A stretch of 48,598 nucleotides of DNA from Gemmatimonadota bacterium (GTDB lineage Bacteria > Gemmatimonadota > Gemmatimonadetes > Gemmatimonadales > Gemmatimonadaceae), in NCBI GenBank assembly GCA_016218305.1, contig JACREJ010000085.1:1-48598 (forward strand), written 5' to 3'. The notes below the pieces were generated by a model. The model was not told the DNA's origin. It did no database searches and worked only from the letters and a program-made list of their open reading frames with translations. Each line of letters begins with the position of its first letter. The first letter of the stretch is position 1. Below are positions 20,609 through 28,519 of this stretch, one piece after another. A program made the position numbers and the translations under genes.

Positions 20609-21055
20609 ATGTCCCCTGTCGTCCTCGCCCTTCATAACAGCCTCCGCTGGCTCATCCTCCTCTTCGCCGTCGTCGCGCTCCTGCGCGCCCTGAAGGGACT
20701 CAACGGCGGCGTGGACTACGCCGCCGGCGCCAGGCGGGCGCTCTCGATCTTCGTGATCTCAGTGCACCTCCAGCTCATCCTCGGCATCGTGCTCTTCGGC
20801 GTGAGCTCGATCACGCGGCCGGCGATGGCTGACATGGGGGCGGCAATGCGGGATCCCGGCGTCCGCTACTTCGTCGTCGAGCACCCCACGCTGATGCTCC
20901 TCGCGGTCATCGCGGCCACGCTCACGGGGGTCATCGCCCGCCGCGGTCCCGATGACACCGTGCGCCATCGCCGCGCCGCCATCGGCATCGCGCTCACGAT
21001 CGGCCTGATGCTCGCTGGCATCCCCTGGCAACGGCCGCTGATCCCGAACTTCTGA
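20609..21055 (+). CDS. Small four-helix membrane protein with conserved histidines (cytochrome b-like family of FCB bacteria), function unknown
   Basis: 148 residues with four hydrophobic segments: SLRWLILLFAVVALLRAL (residues 11-28), ISVHLQLILGIVLFGVS (50-66), TLMLLAVIAATLTGVIA (93-109) and AIGIALTIGLMLAGIPW (125-141). Histidines sit at H9 (LHNSLRW), in HLQLILG and in VEHPTLML, at the ends of helices, and the protein ends IPWQRPLIPNF. From memory this resembles a short membrane family in Bacteroidota that is sometimes labelled cytochrome b; haem binding is unproven. The ATG at 20609 follows the repeat element by 8 nt. A strong hairpin terminator follows, so it may be monocistronic. Confidence 0.75.
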   Translation: MSPVVLALHNSLRWLILLFAVVALLRALKGLNGGVDYAAGARRALSIFVISVHLQLILGIVLFGVSSITRPAMADMGAAMRDPGVRYFVVEHPTLMLLAVIAATLTGVIARRGPDDTVRHRRAAIGIALTIGLMLAGIPWQRPLIPNF

Positions 21056-21064
21056 GTGCCGGCG

Positions 21065-21094
21065 GGGGGTGCGACCGGGGTCGCACCCCCGTTT
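21065..21094 (+). terminator. Intrinsic terminator after the four-helix membrane protein
   Basis: A perfect 11-bp stem, GGGGGTGCGAC (21065-21075) with GTCGCACCCCC (21080-21090), closes a CGGG loop and is followed by GTTTGCGTT. It lies 10 nt after the stop codon. Confidence 0.8.
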
Positions 21095-21197
21095 GCGTTG
21101 ATCGGGCGCCGGGCGGGGCGCTGAGCTGGCCCTAGGGCCTGCGCTGGGCCCGCCGAAAGGGCCGTCGGACGGTCCTACCGAACAAACGCCGAATCGC

Positions 21198-21203
21198 TAT
21201 ATT
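21198..21203 (+). promoter_or_regulatory. -10 box of a probable leaderless uvrB promoter
   Basis: TATATT (21198-21203), then TCACGG and the uvrB ATG at 21210. The hexamer-to-ATG distance (6 nt) puts the expected start site on the A of the ATG. The epimerase gene at 27465 has the same arrangement, TAGCTT-TCACGC-ATG. There is no Shine-Dalgarno. A terminator just upstream makes a promoter necessary here. The -35 is not recognisable. Confidence 0.55.
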
Positions 21204-21209
21204 TCACGG

Positions 21210-23282
21210 ATGCCCTCCGTCTCCTTCGACCTGCAGGCGCCCTTCGAGCCCGCCGGCGACCAGCCCAAGGCGATCGCCGAGCTGACCGCCGGCATCGCGC
21301 GCGGCGACCGCTTCCAGACGCTGCTTGGCGTCACGGGGTCGGGGAAGACGATGACCATCGCCAACGTCATCCGGAACGTCGGCAAGCCGACCCTCGTCCT
21401 CTCGCACAACAAGACGCTCGCCGCGCAGCTCTACGGCGAGATCAAGTCGTTCTTCCCGAACAACGCCGTCGAGTACTTCATCTCGTACTACGACTACTAC
21501 CAGCCCGAGGCGTACGTCCCGACGAGCGACACGTACATCGAGAAGGACGCCTCGATCAACGAGGACATCGACCGGCTGCGCCTCCGCGCCACGTCGTCCC
21601 TGATGGAGCGCGAGGACGTGATCATCGTCGCCACGGTCTCGGCGATCTACGGCCTCGGCGATCCCGTGCAGTACCGCGAGCAGATGGTGCATCTCAAGGT
21701 AGGGGACAAGGTAGCGCGGGATGATGTCCTGCGCGGCCTCGTGAAGATCCAGTACGGCCGCAATGATGTCGCCTTCGAGCGCGGCACCTTCCGCGTGCGC
21801 GGCGACACGGTGGAGATCTTCCCGGCCTACGAGGAGCAGGCGGTGCGCGTCGAGATGTGGGGCGACGAAATCGAGCGCATCTCGAAGATCAACCCGATGA
21901 CCGGCGAGACCGTCACGCCGCTCACCCGCGCGGCGATCTACCCGGCCAAGCACTTCGTGACGTCGCGCGCCACGCTCGAGCGGGCCATCCGGCTCATCCA
22001 GGAGGAGCTGCGTGAGCGCCTCGCCGCGCTGAAGGAGGCGGGCAAGCTGCTCGAGGCGCAGCGCCTCGAGTCGCGCACGAACTTCGACATCGAGATGCTC
22101 CTCGAGGTCGGCACCTGTGCCGGCATCGAGAACTACTCGCGCCACATCTCGGGGCGTGGCGCCGGCGAGCGCCCCGCCGTCCTCTTCGACTACTTCCCGG
22201 AGGACTTCCTCGTCGTCGTGGACGAGTCGCACGTGACGCTGCCGCAGATCGGCGGGATGTTCAACGGCGACAAGTCGCGCAAGACGACGCTCGTCGAGTA
22301 CGGCTTCCGCCTCCCGAGCGCGCTCGACAATCGCCCGCTGATGTTCGACGAGTTCCTGACGCTGACGCCGCGCGCCATCTTCGTCTCCGCCACGCCCGCC
22401 GACCTCGAGCTGCAGCTCTCGCAGGGCGTCGTCGTCGAGCAGATCATCCGCCCGACCGGGCTCGTGGACCCCATCCTCGAGATCCGCCCCGTGCGCGGCC
22501 AGGTGGACGACCTGCTCGGCGAGATCCGCATCCGCGAGCGGAAGGGCGAGCGCGTGCTCGTCACGACGCTGACCAAGCGGATGGCCGAGGACCTCACCGA
22601 CTACTTCCAGCAGATGGGCGTCCGCGTGCGCTACATGCACGCCGACATCGACGCCATCGAGCGCATGGAGATCGTGCGCGGCCTGCGCCTCGGCGAGTTC
22701 GACGTGCTGATCGGCATCAACCTCCTGCGCGAGGGGCTCGACTTGCCGGAAGTGTCGCTCGTCGCCATCCTCGACGCCGACCAGGAGGGGTTCCTGCGGT
22801 CGGACCGGTCGCTCATCCAGACGGTGGGGCGCGCGGCGCGCCACGGGGAGGGGCGCGCCATCCTGTACGCGGACCGCATCACGGGCTCCATGCAGCGTGC
22901 GATGGATGAGACCAACCGCCGCCGCGCGGTGCAGGAGGCGCACAACACGGCGCACGGCATCGTGCCGCGCGGCGTGACGAAGAGCACCGAGCAGATTCGC
23001 GTGCTGACGCGCGTTGCCGACGCGCGCGAGGAGCGCGAGGGGCGCGAGCGCGAGCGGGCCGGCACCAAGCAGCAGCGCAAGGTCGCCGAGGCGGCCGCGC
23101 ACTACGGCGTCGAGGACCTGCCGAAGCTGGTCGTCCAGCTCGAGGAGGAGATGAAGGAGGCGGCGAAGGCGCTGGACTTCGAGACGGCCGCGCGCCTGCG
23201 CGACGAGCTCTTCGAGATCAAGGCGGCGATGGGCGAGCGCAGCAGCACGCGGCGCGCCGCGCCGTGGCGCGGAGGGCGGTAG
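21210..23282 (+). CDS. uvrB: Excinuclease ABC subunit B
   Basis: The damage-verifying helicase of UvrABC nucleotide-excision repair; 690 residues, the usual length. Walker A is GVTGSGKT at residues 40-47. The damage-probing beta-hairpin is the [20 protein letters not shown] block near 92-111. Helicase motifs include [14 protein letters not shown]-type VDESH near 337, SATPADLEL, and [30 protein letters not shown]. The C-terminal UVR domain that binds UvrA/UvrC is [20 protein letters not shown] near 641-660. The ATG at 21210 gives the standard N terminus ([17 protein letters not shown]). tsaE begins 1 nt after its stop. Confidence 0.98.
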   Translation: MPSVSFDLQAPFEPAGDQPKAIAELTAGIARGDRFQTLLGVTGSGKTMTIANVIRNVGKPTLVLSHNKTLAAQLYGEIKSFFPNNAVEYFISYYDYYQPEAYVPTSDTYIEKDASINEDIDRLRLRATSSLMEREDVIIVATVSAIYGLGDPVQYREQMVHLKVGDKVARDDVLRGLVKIQYGRNDVAFERGTFRVRGDTVEIFPAYEEQAVRVEMWGDEIERISKINPMTGETVTPLTRAAIYPAKHFVTSRATLERAIRLIQEELRERLAALKEAGKLLEAQRLESRTNFDIEMLLEVGTCAGIENYSRHISGRGAGERPAVLFDYFPEDFLVVVDESHVTLPQIGGMFNGDKSRKTTLVEYGFRLPSALDNRPLMFDEFLTLTPRAIFVSATPADLELQLSQGVVVEQIIRPTGLVDPILEIRPVRGQVDDLLGEIRIRERKGERVLVTTLTKRMAEDLTDYFQQMGVRVRYMHADIDAIERMEIVRGLRLGEFDVLIGINLLREGLDLPEVSLVAILDADQEGFLRSDRSLIQTVGRAARHGEGRAILYADRITGSMQRAMDETNRRRAVQEAHNTAHGIVPRGVTKSTEQIRVLTRVADAREEREGRERERAGTKQQRKVAEAAAHYGVEDLPKLVVQLEEEMKEAAKALDFETAARLRDELFEIKAAMGERSSTRRAAPWRGGR

Positions 23283-23283
23283 C

Positions 23284-23736
23284 GTGACGTCAAGGGCGGA
23301 CCCGATGAGCACCGGCGGCGAGCGCGTGATGACGCTCGACGAGCTCAATGAATTCGGGGCCTCGCTCGGGCGCGCGCTCATCGGGTGGGTGCCGAAGGTC
23401 GTCACGCTGAGCGGCGACCTGGGGACGGGCAAGACCACGCTGACGCGCGCCATCGCGCGCGGCTTCGGCGTCGAGGAGCCGGTCACCAGCCCCACCTTCG
23501 CGCTCGTGCACGAGTACGTCGCGAACGATGGCCGCCGGCTTTTCCACCTCGACCTCTACCGCATCAAGGCGACGCACGAACTGGCCAACATCGGCTGGGA
23601 GTCGCTGCTCGAGGCGCAGGCGCTCGTCATCATCGAGTGGCCCGACCGCGCCGGCGACCTGGTGCCGTCCAACGCGCTGGCGATCACGCTCGATTATGTC
23701 GAGGGCGATGAGTCGCGGCGGCTGGTGACGTGGTGA
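23284..23736 (+). CDS. tsaE: tRNA threonylcarbamoyladenosine biosynthesis ATPase TsaE
   Basis: A 150-residue P-loop ATPase that works with TsaB and TsaD to form t6A37 in ANN-decoding tRNAs. Walker A is LSGDLGTGKTTLTRAIARG. SPTFALVHEYV and LFHLDLYRI are family blocks, and LVIIEWPDRAGDLVP carries the WP-D/E motif. The GTG at 23284 gives the longest product; ATGs at 23305 and 23329 are in frame and would also leave a complete domain, so the exact start is open. It overlaps tsaB (GTGA), which together with rimI forms the common tsaE-tsaB-rimI cluster. Confidence 0.93.
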   Translation: MTSRADPMSTGGERVMTLDELNEFGASLGRALIGWVPKVVTLSGDLGTGKTTLTRAIARGFGVEEPVTSPTFALVHEYVANDGRRLFHLDLYRIKATHELANIGWESLLEAQALVIIEWPDRAGDLVPSNALAITLDYVEGDESRRLVTW

Positions 23737-24419
23737 GCGCGCGCCTCGCCACGCGCAGCGCGGCGCCGGGGCTGACCCTCGCGCTCGACGCCTCCACCTA
23801 CGTGGGGACGGTGGCCGTGTTGCGCGACGGCCTCGTCGTCGCCGCGCGCGAGGCGCTGATGCGCGGCGAGCACGAGGAGCGGTTGATGCCCGCGGTGCTC
23901 GCGGCGCTGGCTGACGCGCAGGCGGTGCCGCGCGACGTCGCGCGCGTCGTCTGCGGGGCGGGGCCGGGGAGCTTCACTTCGCTGCGCATCGCGGCGGGGA
24001 TCGCCAAGGGCATTGCGCACGGCGCCGACGTGCCGCTCTTCGCCGTCTCGTCACTCGCGCTCGTGGTCGCCGCCGCCGCGCCCGCCCTCCCACCGGGCCG
24101 CTACATCGCTGCCCTCGACGCGATGCGGGGCGAGCGCTACGCGCAGGACGTCGTGGTGCATGCCGACGGGCGGGTGGCGGCGGATGGTTCGGCGGCGATT
24201 GCCACGCTCGAGCAGCTCGCCGCCTCCCGTGCGTCGGTGATTGGACCGCTCGAACCCGGCGCGCACGCGCCGCACGCGCGCGGCGTGGCCGCGATGCTCG
24301 ACGCCTGCCTCGCCGAGGGTCCTGTGGATCTCGACGCGTGGGAGCCATCGTACGGCCGGCTTGCGGAGGCCCAGGTGCGATGGGAGGCGGCGCACGGTCG
24401 GCCGCTGGCCAGCGGCTAG
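23733..24419 (+). CDS. tsaB: tRNA threonylcarbamoyladenosine biosynthesis protein TsaB
   Basis: A 228-residue ASKHA-fold protein, a partner of TsaD and TsaE in t6A synthesis. The N terminus has LTLALDASTYVGTVAVLRDG. GEHEERLMPAVLAAL and CGAGPGSFTSLRIAAGIAKG are the TsaB signature blocks, and RYIAALDAMRGERYAQDVV follows. TsaB lacks the metal site of TsaD and acts as a scaffold. The start is GTG at 23733, overlapping the tsaE stop; a GTG one codon earlier is equally possible. Its TAG shares one base with the rimI GTG. Confidence 0.93.
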   Translation: MSARLATRSAAPGLTLALDASTYVGTVAVLRDGLVVAAREALMRGEHEERLMPAVLAALADAQAVPRDVARVVCGAGPGSFTSLRIAAGIAKGIAHGADVPLFAVSSLALVVAAAAPALPPGRYIAALDAMRGERYAQDVVVHADGRVAADGSAAIATLEQLAASRASVIGPLEPGAHAPHARGVAAMLDACLAEGPVDLDAWEPSYGRLAEAQVRWEAAHGRPLASG

Positions 24420-24865
24420 TGCCCACGGTCCGTCCGGCCACTGAGGCCGACCTCGCGGCCATCGCCGCCATCGAGAGCGCCTCGTTCAGCGACCCGTGGT
24501 CGTTGAAGAGCTTCGGCGACTCGCTGGCGCATGGCTTTGTGCGGATGTGCGTGGTCGAGGACGACGCCGGCATTGCTGGCTACTCCGTCGTCTGGGTTTC
24601 CGGCGAGGAATGCGAACTCGCGAACCTCGCGGTGGACCCGGCGCGTCGCCGCTCCGGACTCGGCGCGCTCCTCCTCGACGCGTTGCTCGAGCGGGCGCGT
24701 GAGGAGGCGCTCTTCGTGATCTTCCTCGAGGTGCGGGCATCGAACACGGCCGCGCAGGCGCTGTACGCGAGCCGAGGGTTCCACGAGGTGGGGCGGCGAC
24801 CGCTGTACTACAAGAACCCCGCCGAGGATGCGCTCATCCTGCGGCGGGACTTGAAGGCGAACTGA
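24419..24865 (+). CDS. rimI: Ribosomal protein S18-alanine N-acetyltransferase
   Basis: A 148-residue GNAT enzyme. The family opening PTVRPATEADLAAIAAIESA is followed by SFSDPWSLKSF, the segment typical of RimI. The acetyl-CoA site is LAVDPARRRSGLGALLLDAL, then EVRASNTAAQALYASRGFHE and VGRRPLYYKNPAEDALIL. RimI acetylates the N-terminal alanine of S18. GTG at 24419 (sharing the G of the tsaB TAG) gives this canonical start; an in-frame ATG at 24380 would overlap tsaB by 40 nt without adding conserved sequence. A terminator follows the stop. Confidence 0.92.
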   Translation: MPTVRPATEADLAAIAAIESASFSDPWSLKSFGDSLAHGFVRMCVVEDDAGIAGYSVVWVSGEECELANLAVDPARRRSGLGALLLDALLERAREEALFVIFLEVRASNTAAQALYASRGFHEVGRRPLYYKNPAEDALILRRDLKAN

Positions 24866-24869
24866 AATG

Positions 24870-24894
24870 GCCTGCGCCGGACCGCAGGCGTTTG
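24870..24894 (+). terminator. Terminator between rimI and ssb
   Basis: GCCTGCG (24870-24876) pairs with CGCAGGC (24883-24889) around CCGGAC, followed by GTTTGG. It is 4 nt after the rimI stop. The T-run is short, and TTTG of it may double as the -35 region of ssb. Confidence 0.6.
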
Positions 24895-24920
24895 GTTGTG
24901 TCATTCCGGGCAGGTATCTT
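24891..24920 (+). promoter_or_regulatory. Probable ssb promoter
   Basis: TTTGGT (24891-24896), an 18-nt spacer and TATCTT (24915-24920) followed by TA, i.e. TANNTTTA. The layout also fits a TTTG-N20-TANNTTT reading like Bacteroidota promoters. A Shine-Dalgarno AGGAGG lies downstream at 24955-24960, 4 nt from the ssb GTG, so the transcript would have a leader of about 38 nt. Confidence 0.5.
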
Positions 24921-24964
24921 TACCGTCAACGACGACGTACGGACTTCATACGACAGGAGGAGTT

Positions 24965-25456
24965 GTGAGCCGCAGCTTGAACAAGGTGATGCTGATCGGG
25001 AACCTCGGGGCCGACCCGGAGATCCGCACGACGTCGAACGGGAGCAAGGTGGCGCAGTTCTCGCTGGCGACCAGCCGGTCGTGGGGCGGGCAGGGCGGGG
25101 GCGAGAAGCAGGAGAAGACCGAGTGGCACAAGTGCGTGGCCTGGAACTCGAAGGGGCCCGGCACCGGGCTGGCCGACATCATCGAGCGCTACTGCAAGAA
25201 GGGCGAGAAGATCTACGTCGAGGGGCGCATCGAGTACCGGCAGTACCAGGACAAGGAGAACCAGACCAAGTACGTCACCGAGATCAACGTCCGCGAGATC
25301 ATGCTGCTCGGCGGCAAGGGCGGCGGTGACTTCGACGGCGGCTCCGCGCCACGCGCGCGCTCTGCGCCGGCCAAGGGCGGCGCGGCCGCGGCTCCGTCGG
25401 GCGACTTCGAAGAGTTCCCGGGTGGTCTGGAGGCGGACGACGACTTGCCGTTCTGA
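24965..25456 (+). CDS. ssb: Single-stranded DNA-binding protein
   Basis: A 163-residue SSB that coats ssDNA as a tetramer. The OB fold covers residues 1-110: SLNKVMLIGNLGADPEIRTT, KVAQFSLATSRSW, TEWHKCVAWN, LADIIERYCKKGEKIYVEGR and YVTEINVREIMLLGG. A Gly/Ala/Pro-rich linker leads to the acidic tip DDDLPF, which recruits replication and repair partners. GTG at 24965 is chosen because AGGAGG sits 4 nt upstream and the protein then begins MSRSLNKVMLIGNL. This is one of only two perfect AGGAGG sites I noticed at gene starts here (the other is tatA). Confidence 0.97.
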   Translation: MSRSLNKVMLIGNLGADPEIRTTSNGSKVAQFSLATSRSWGGQGGGEKQEKTEWHKCVAWNSKGPGTGLADIIERYCKKGEKIYVEGRIEYRQYQDKENQTKYVTEINVREIMLLGGKGGGDFDGGSAPRARSAPAKGGAAAAPSGDFEEFPGGLEADDDLPF

Positions 25457-25488
25457 GTCTCGTTAAGCCGTTCGTCCGTGTTCTTCAG

Positions 25489-25644
25489 CACAGAGACACG
25501 GAGGATCACGGAGGGCCGCGGAGGACGACAACTGCCACCGCTTGGAGGAACTGCGAGCGCCACGCGAAGATCGCGTGGCGCATCGTTGTTCCCTCCCGTA
25601 GCTGCAGTCCTCTGTGGCTCTCTGTGCTCCTCCGTGTCTCTGTG
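25489..25644. repeat. Long imperfect palindrome of CACAGAGACACGG words
   Basis: This sits between ssb and a lipoprotein gene. The left arm starts CACAGAGACACGGAGGATCA (25489). The right arm read on the other strand starts CACAGAGACACGGAGGAGCA (from 25644). The first 16 positions are identical and similarity continues to GAGGAC. The exact centre is a perfect hairpin, GCGCCACGCGA (25557-25567), AGA, TCGCGTGGCGC (25571-25581). The arms are tandem variants of a word of about 11 nt (CACGGAGGA/CACAGAGAG). It could terminate transcription on either strand, though no U-run follows. Confidence 0.85.
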
Positions 25645-25742
25645 ATTATGCGAACGTCAGTTCCACGGTGCTTCCACCGCCCATGCTATCCACGCGCCAG
25701 AATCGGTTGTATCCTAGCAGCAGCGAACCTCCGGAGCCCCCA

Positions 25743-26171
25743 ATGAAGTCCCTCGCCGTTACGGCATTCCTGCTGGCCATGGCCTGCTCGTCCAAGGACG
25801 CGAGCACGGCGCCCGCCACCGCGAACACGACGACCGTGACCCTCGGCCCGGCGGTCGCGACGGACACGTACCGGCCGAGCGGAATCCCGGCGACGTGGAC
25901 CGGCTTCTGCCCGGTGGCCAGCCCGAGCACGGTGACGCTGACGGCAGGCAGCGCGTACCAGGTTAGCAACCAGTCCGGTCGGTCCCTCGACCTCATCACG
26001 CTCCCGAATCGCTCCGCGATTGAGACCATCGCCGCCGGCGCGACGGGGGCGAAGCACGTGGAGTACGGTGCGGTCAGCCAGTCGGCCTTCACCTTCACGG
26101 TGTCCGTCAACGGCTGCACCGACACGCAATCAGGCCAGGGGCTCTTCAACGTGACGGTGAACAGCAAGTAA
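25743..26171 (+). CDS. Small lipoprotein of unknown function
   Basis: I do not recognise it. 142 residues with a type II signal peptide: MKSLAVTAFLLAMAC, lipobox LAMAC, acylated C15, then a Ser/Thr/Ala-rich spacer. The rest is predicted beta-rich and polar, with two more cysteines (FCPV near 58 and GCTD near 124) that could form a disulfide. ATG at 25743 is chosen because it starts the signal peptide and has CGGAG upstream; an earlier in-frame start at 25614 would translate the palindrome. TATCCT at 25710-25715 may be a -10 box. It has no operon partner. Confidence 0.65.
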   Translation: MKSLAVTAFLLAMACSSKDASTAPATANTTTVTLGPAVATDTYRPSGIPATWTGFCPVASPSTVTLTAGSAYQVSNQSGRSLDLITLPNRSAIETIAAGATGAKHVEYGAVSQSAFTFTVSVNGCTDTQSGQGLFNVTVNSK

Positions 26172-26329
26172 CCCCTGGCGAGCCCTGCCGTCCTCGTCTG
26201 TCCTCTGCCATTTCGCAACCTTCGAGCCCCTCGCTCGTCCAATTATCAGTTGGCGTCCGTCCCCGCCTTGAGGGTGGGGGCGGGTTCTGCCATGCTTTTC
26301 CACGACTTCACCGTCGACCGGACCCGTCC

Positions 26330-27424
26330 ATGGCCCGCATTCGCGCTACGCTGCTTGCCTCCGCTCTTCTTGGCACTGCCCTCACCCTGCAGGCGCAGGT
26401 GCCCGCCCAGCAGCCCGCCCAACCGGCGGCCACGTCGGCCACGCACACGGTGGCGCGCGGCGAGACGCTTTGGAGCCTCGCCAAGCAGTACCTCGGCGAT
26501 GCCTACCTCTGGCCCGAGATCTACCGCCTGAATACGGCCGTGATCGAGGATCCGCACTGGATCTATCCGGGTGAGGTGCTGAAGCTCCCAGGCGGCGTCG
26601 CGCCAGCCGCGGATGCCCAGGCGGCGCCAGCCGCACCGTACGACCCGAATGCCTCGACGGTGTTTGATCGCCGCCGCACCCAGCCGCCGCGCCGGACGCG
26701 TCAGTCGGCCGAGCTCCTCAAGTCGCGGTTCGCCGTGCGCGCGGGCGAGTACCTCGCGGCGCCCTTCGTCTGGAGCGTGGGCGGCCCGGGCGGCGCGGGA
26801 CGGGTGCTGAAGACCGCGGTCTCTCAGATCATCGAGCCCACGCTCGAACAGCGCATCTACCAGTCGCAGGAGGCCATCTACATCCGGCTTCCGCTGGGCG
26901 CGGCGCGCGTCAATGGCGAGCGCTTCATGACGTACGAACTCGGCCCCGTTCTCGAGGGGCAGGGGCAGGTGGTCATCGTCACCGGCATCATCGAGCTGCA
27001 GGCCGACCCGACTGCCGGCGATGGCCGAGCGGTCATCCTCCAGCGCTTCCGGCAGGTCCTGGAAGGGCAGGGTGTCGTCGCCATCGATTCGCTGCTGCCG
27101 CGCCTTGACCAGCACCCGTCGTTGGTGGAGTTCGGGGCTCCGACGAAGCTCGCGTGGGTGCTCGATACGCCCGTGCTCGTCCAGCTCGGCCAGTACGTGA
27201 TCCTCACGCTGACGAGCAGGGACGGCGTCGTGCCGGGCGACCAGGTGACGCTCGTGGCGGGCATGGGTGCCGGCGAACAGGGTGAGCAGCACGTTCCGGA
27301 AGCGGCGGCCGTGGTGCAGCTCCTGCGCGTCACCCCGTTTGGCGCCTCGGCGATCGTGCTGAATCGCTCGCAGGCCGCGATCACCACCGGCATGAACGGA
27401 CGCGTCACCGCCAAGATGCCCTGA
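26330..27424 (+). CDS. Secreted LysM-domain protein
   Basis: A 364-residue exported protein. The signal peptide is residues 1-22 (ARIRATLLASALLGTALTLQ, then AQ), followed by a Pro/Ala/Gln linker. One LysM domain lies at about 38-88: HTVARGETLWSLAKQYLGDA, then YLWPEIYRLN and WIYPGEVLKLPG, a peptidoglycan- or chitin-type glycan-binding fold. The remaining 270 residues are not recognised; they look beta-rich, with FAVRAGEYLAAPFVWSVGG near 130 and a repeated theme of G-x-V and VIVTGIIELQ segments. It probably anchors at the cell wall in the periplasm. The 158-nt gap upstream shows no clear promoter. The start ATG has no strong Shine-Dalgarno. Confidence 0.8.
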   Translation: MARIRATLLASALLGTALTLQAQVPAQQPAQPAATSATHTVARGETLWSLAKQYLGDAYLWPEIYRLNTAVIEDPHWIYPGEVLKLPGGVAPAADAQAAPAAPYDPNASTVFDRRRTQPPRRTRQSAELLKSRFAVRAGEYLAAPFVWSVGGPGGAGRVLKTAVSQIIEPTLEQRIYQSQEAIYIRLPLGAARVNGERFMTYELGPVLEGQGQVVIVTGIIELQADPTAGDGRAVILQRFRQVLEGQGVVAIDSLLPRLDQHPSLVEFGAPTKLAWVLDTPVLVQLGQYVILTLTSRDGVVPGDQVTLVAGMGAGEQGEQHVPEAAAVVQLLRVTPFGASAIVLNRSQAAITTGMNGRVTAKMP

Positions 27425-27452
27425 CACGGGGGCATCGTCGCGCTCGGCGGAT

Positions 27453-27458
27453 TAGCTT
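27453..27458 (+). promoter_or_regulatory. -10 box of a probable leaderless promoter for the epimerase gene
   Basis: TAGCTT (27453-27458), then TCACGC and the ATG at 27465. The box, spacer length and spacer sequence match uvrB (TATATT-TCACGG-ATG). No Shine-Dalgarno lies in the gap. A -35 is not apparent. Confidence 0.5.
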
Positions 27459-27464
27459 TCACGC

Positions 27465-28418
27465 ATGACAAAGCGCGCGCTCGTCACCGGCGGCGCGGGG
27501 TTCATCGGCTCGCACATTGCCGACGCCCTGCTCGCCCGGGGACTTCAGGTGGTCGTTCTCGATGATCTCTCCACCGGTCGGCGTGAAAACGTGCCGGCCG
27601 GCGCTGAATTCCAGCAGTGTGACGTGCGAAGTGCGGACGCCGCGCGCGTGGTGCGCGAGGGCGGCTTCGACGTCGTCCTGCACCAGGCCGCGCAGATCGA
27701 CGTGCGCAAGAGCGTCGCGGACCCGGTGCACGATGCATCGATCAACATCCTCGGTGCGCTGAACCTCCTGGAGGCCGTGCGCACGGCGGCCAGGCGCCCG
27801 CGGTTCCTCTTCGCGTCCACCGGCGGCGCGATCTACGGCGACTTCGTGACGCCGCCGAACCTCGAGGACTACGCCAAGGACCCCGACTCGCCTTACGGCA
27901 TCGCCAAGCTCGCCGTCGAGCACTACCTGGCCTACTACGGACGGGTGCACGGCGTGGAGGGGGCGGTGTTGCGCTACGCCAACGTCTACGGACCGCGGCA
28001 GGACCCGCACGGCGAGGCGGGTGTCGTCGCGATCTTCTGCAACCGCCTGCTCGACGGCAAACCGCTGACGGTGTTCGGTGACGGCACGCAGACCCGCGAC
28101 TACGTGCACGTGAAGGACGTGGCCGCCGCCAATGCCGCCGCCGCGACGGCCTCGCTTCCCGCGGTCGGAACGCTCGACGTGCGGGCCATGAACATCGGCA
28201 CCGGCGTGGAGACGGACGTGCTGACGCTGGCCGAGACCTTGCGCGCCGTCAGCGGCCGCGACGCCGAAATCGAGTTCGCGCCGGCTCGCCCCGGGGAACA
28301 GCTGCGCTCCGCGGTCAGTATCGGGAAGGTACAGAAGCTCCTCGGCTGGAAGCCCGAGCGCACGCTGGAAGCGGGATTGAAGGAGACGTTTGACTATTTC
28401 GCCGCGCAGCGGGGCTGA
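27465..28418 (+). CDS. NAD-dependent epimerase, UDP-glucose 4-epimerase-like
   Basis: A 317-residue extended SDR. The cofactor motif GGAGFIGSH is at residues 9-17, followed by VVVLDDLSTGRRENVPAG. VLHQAAQIDVRKSVADP is the GalE-type segment after the second strand. The catalytic triad is S118/T119 in ASTGGAIYG, Y144 and K148 in SPYGIAKLAVEHYL. LRYANVYGPRQDPHGEAGVV and TRDYVHVKDVAAAN are typical of short prokaryotic UDP-glucose/UDP-GlcNAc 4-epimerases. It interconverts the C4 stereoisomers of UDP-hexoses for glycan synthesis. It is not adjacent to the wbp genes; tolQ follows after a repeat. The substrate (Glc, GlcNAc or a uronate) cannot be fixed from sequence. Confidence 0.85.
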   Translation: MTKRALVTGGAGFIGSHIADALLARGLQVVVLDDLSTGRRENVPAGAEFQQCDVRSADAARVVREGGFDVVLHQAAQIDVRKSVADPVHDASINILGALNLLEAVRTAARRPRFLFASTGGAIYGDFVTPPNLEDYAKDPDSPYGIAKLAVEHYLAYYGRVHGVEGAVLRYANVYGPRQDPHGEAGVVAIFCNRLLDGKPLTVFGDGTQTRDYVHVKDVAAANAAAATASLPAVGTLDVRAMNIGTGVETDVLTLAETLRAVSGRDAEIEFAPARPGEQLRSAVSIGKVQKLLGWKPERTLEAGLKETFDYFAAQRG

Positions 28419-28475
28419 GTCGCACACGGACCCATCGCCATCGCCATCCAAGTCGACATCAGAATCGCCACTCCC

Positions 28476-28512
28476 GATCGCGAATCCCAATCCGAGCTCC
28501 CAATCCCCAATC
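28476..28512 (+). repeat. Half-element of the AATCCCAATCGCG word class before tolQ
   Basis: GATCGCGAATCCCAATCC is followed by the 20-mer CGAGCTCCCAATCCCCAATC (28493-28512), identical to the one before rel. It ends 7 nt before the tolQ ATG. Upstream (28430-28475) are weaker CATCGCCAT-type repeats. Confidence 0.75.
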
Positions 28513-28519
28513 CGCACTC

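Noticed and set aside
25614-25742. N-terminal extension of the lipoprotein gene upstream of 25743
   Set aside because: It would translate the right arm of the palindrome and would place the lipobox about 58 residues into the protein.
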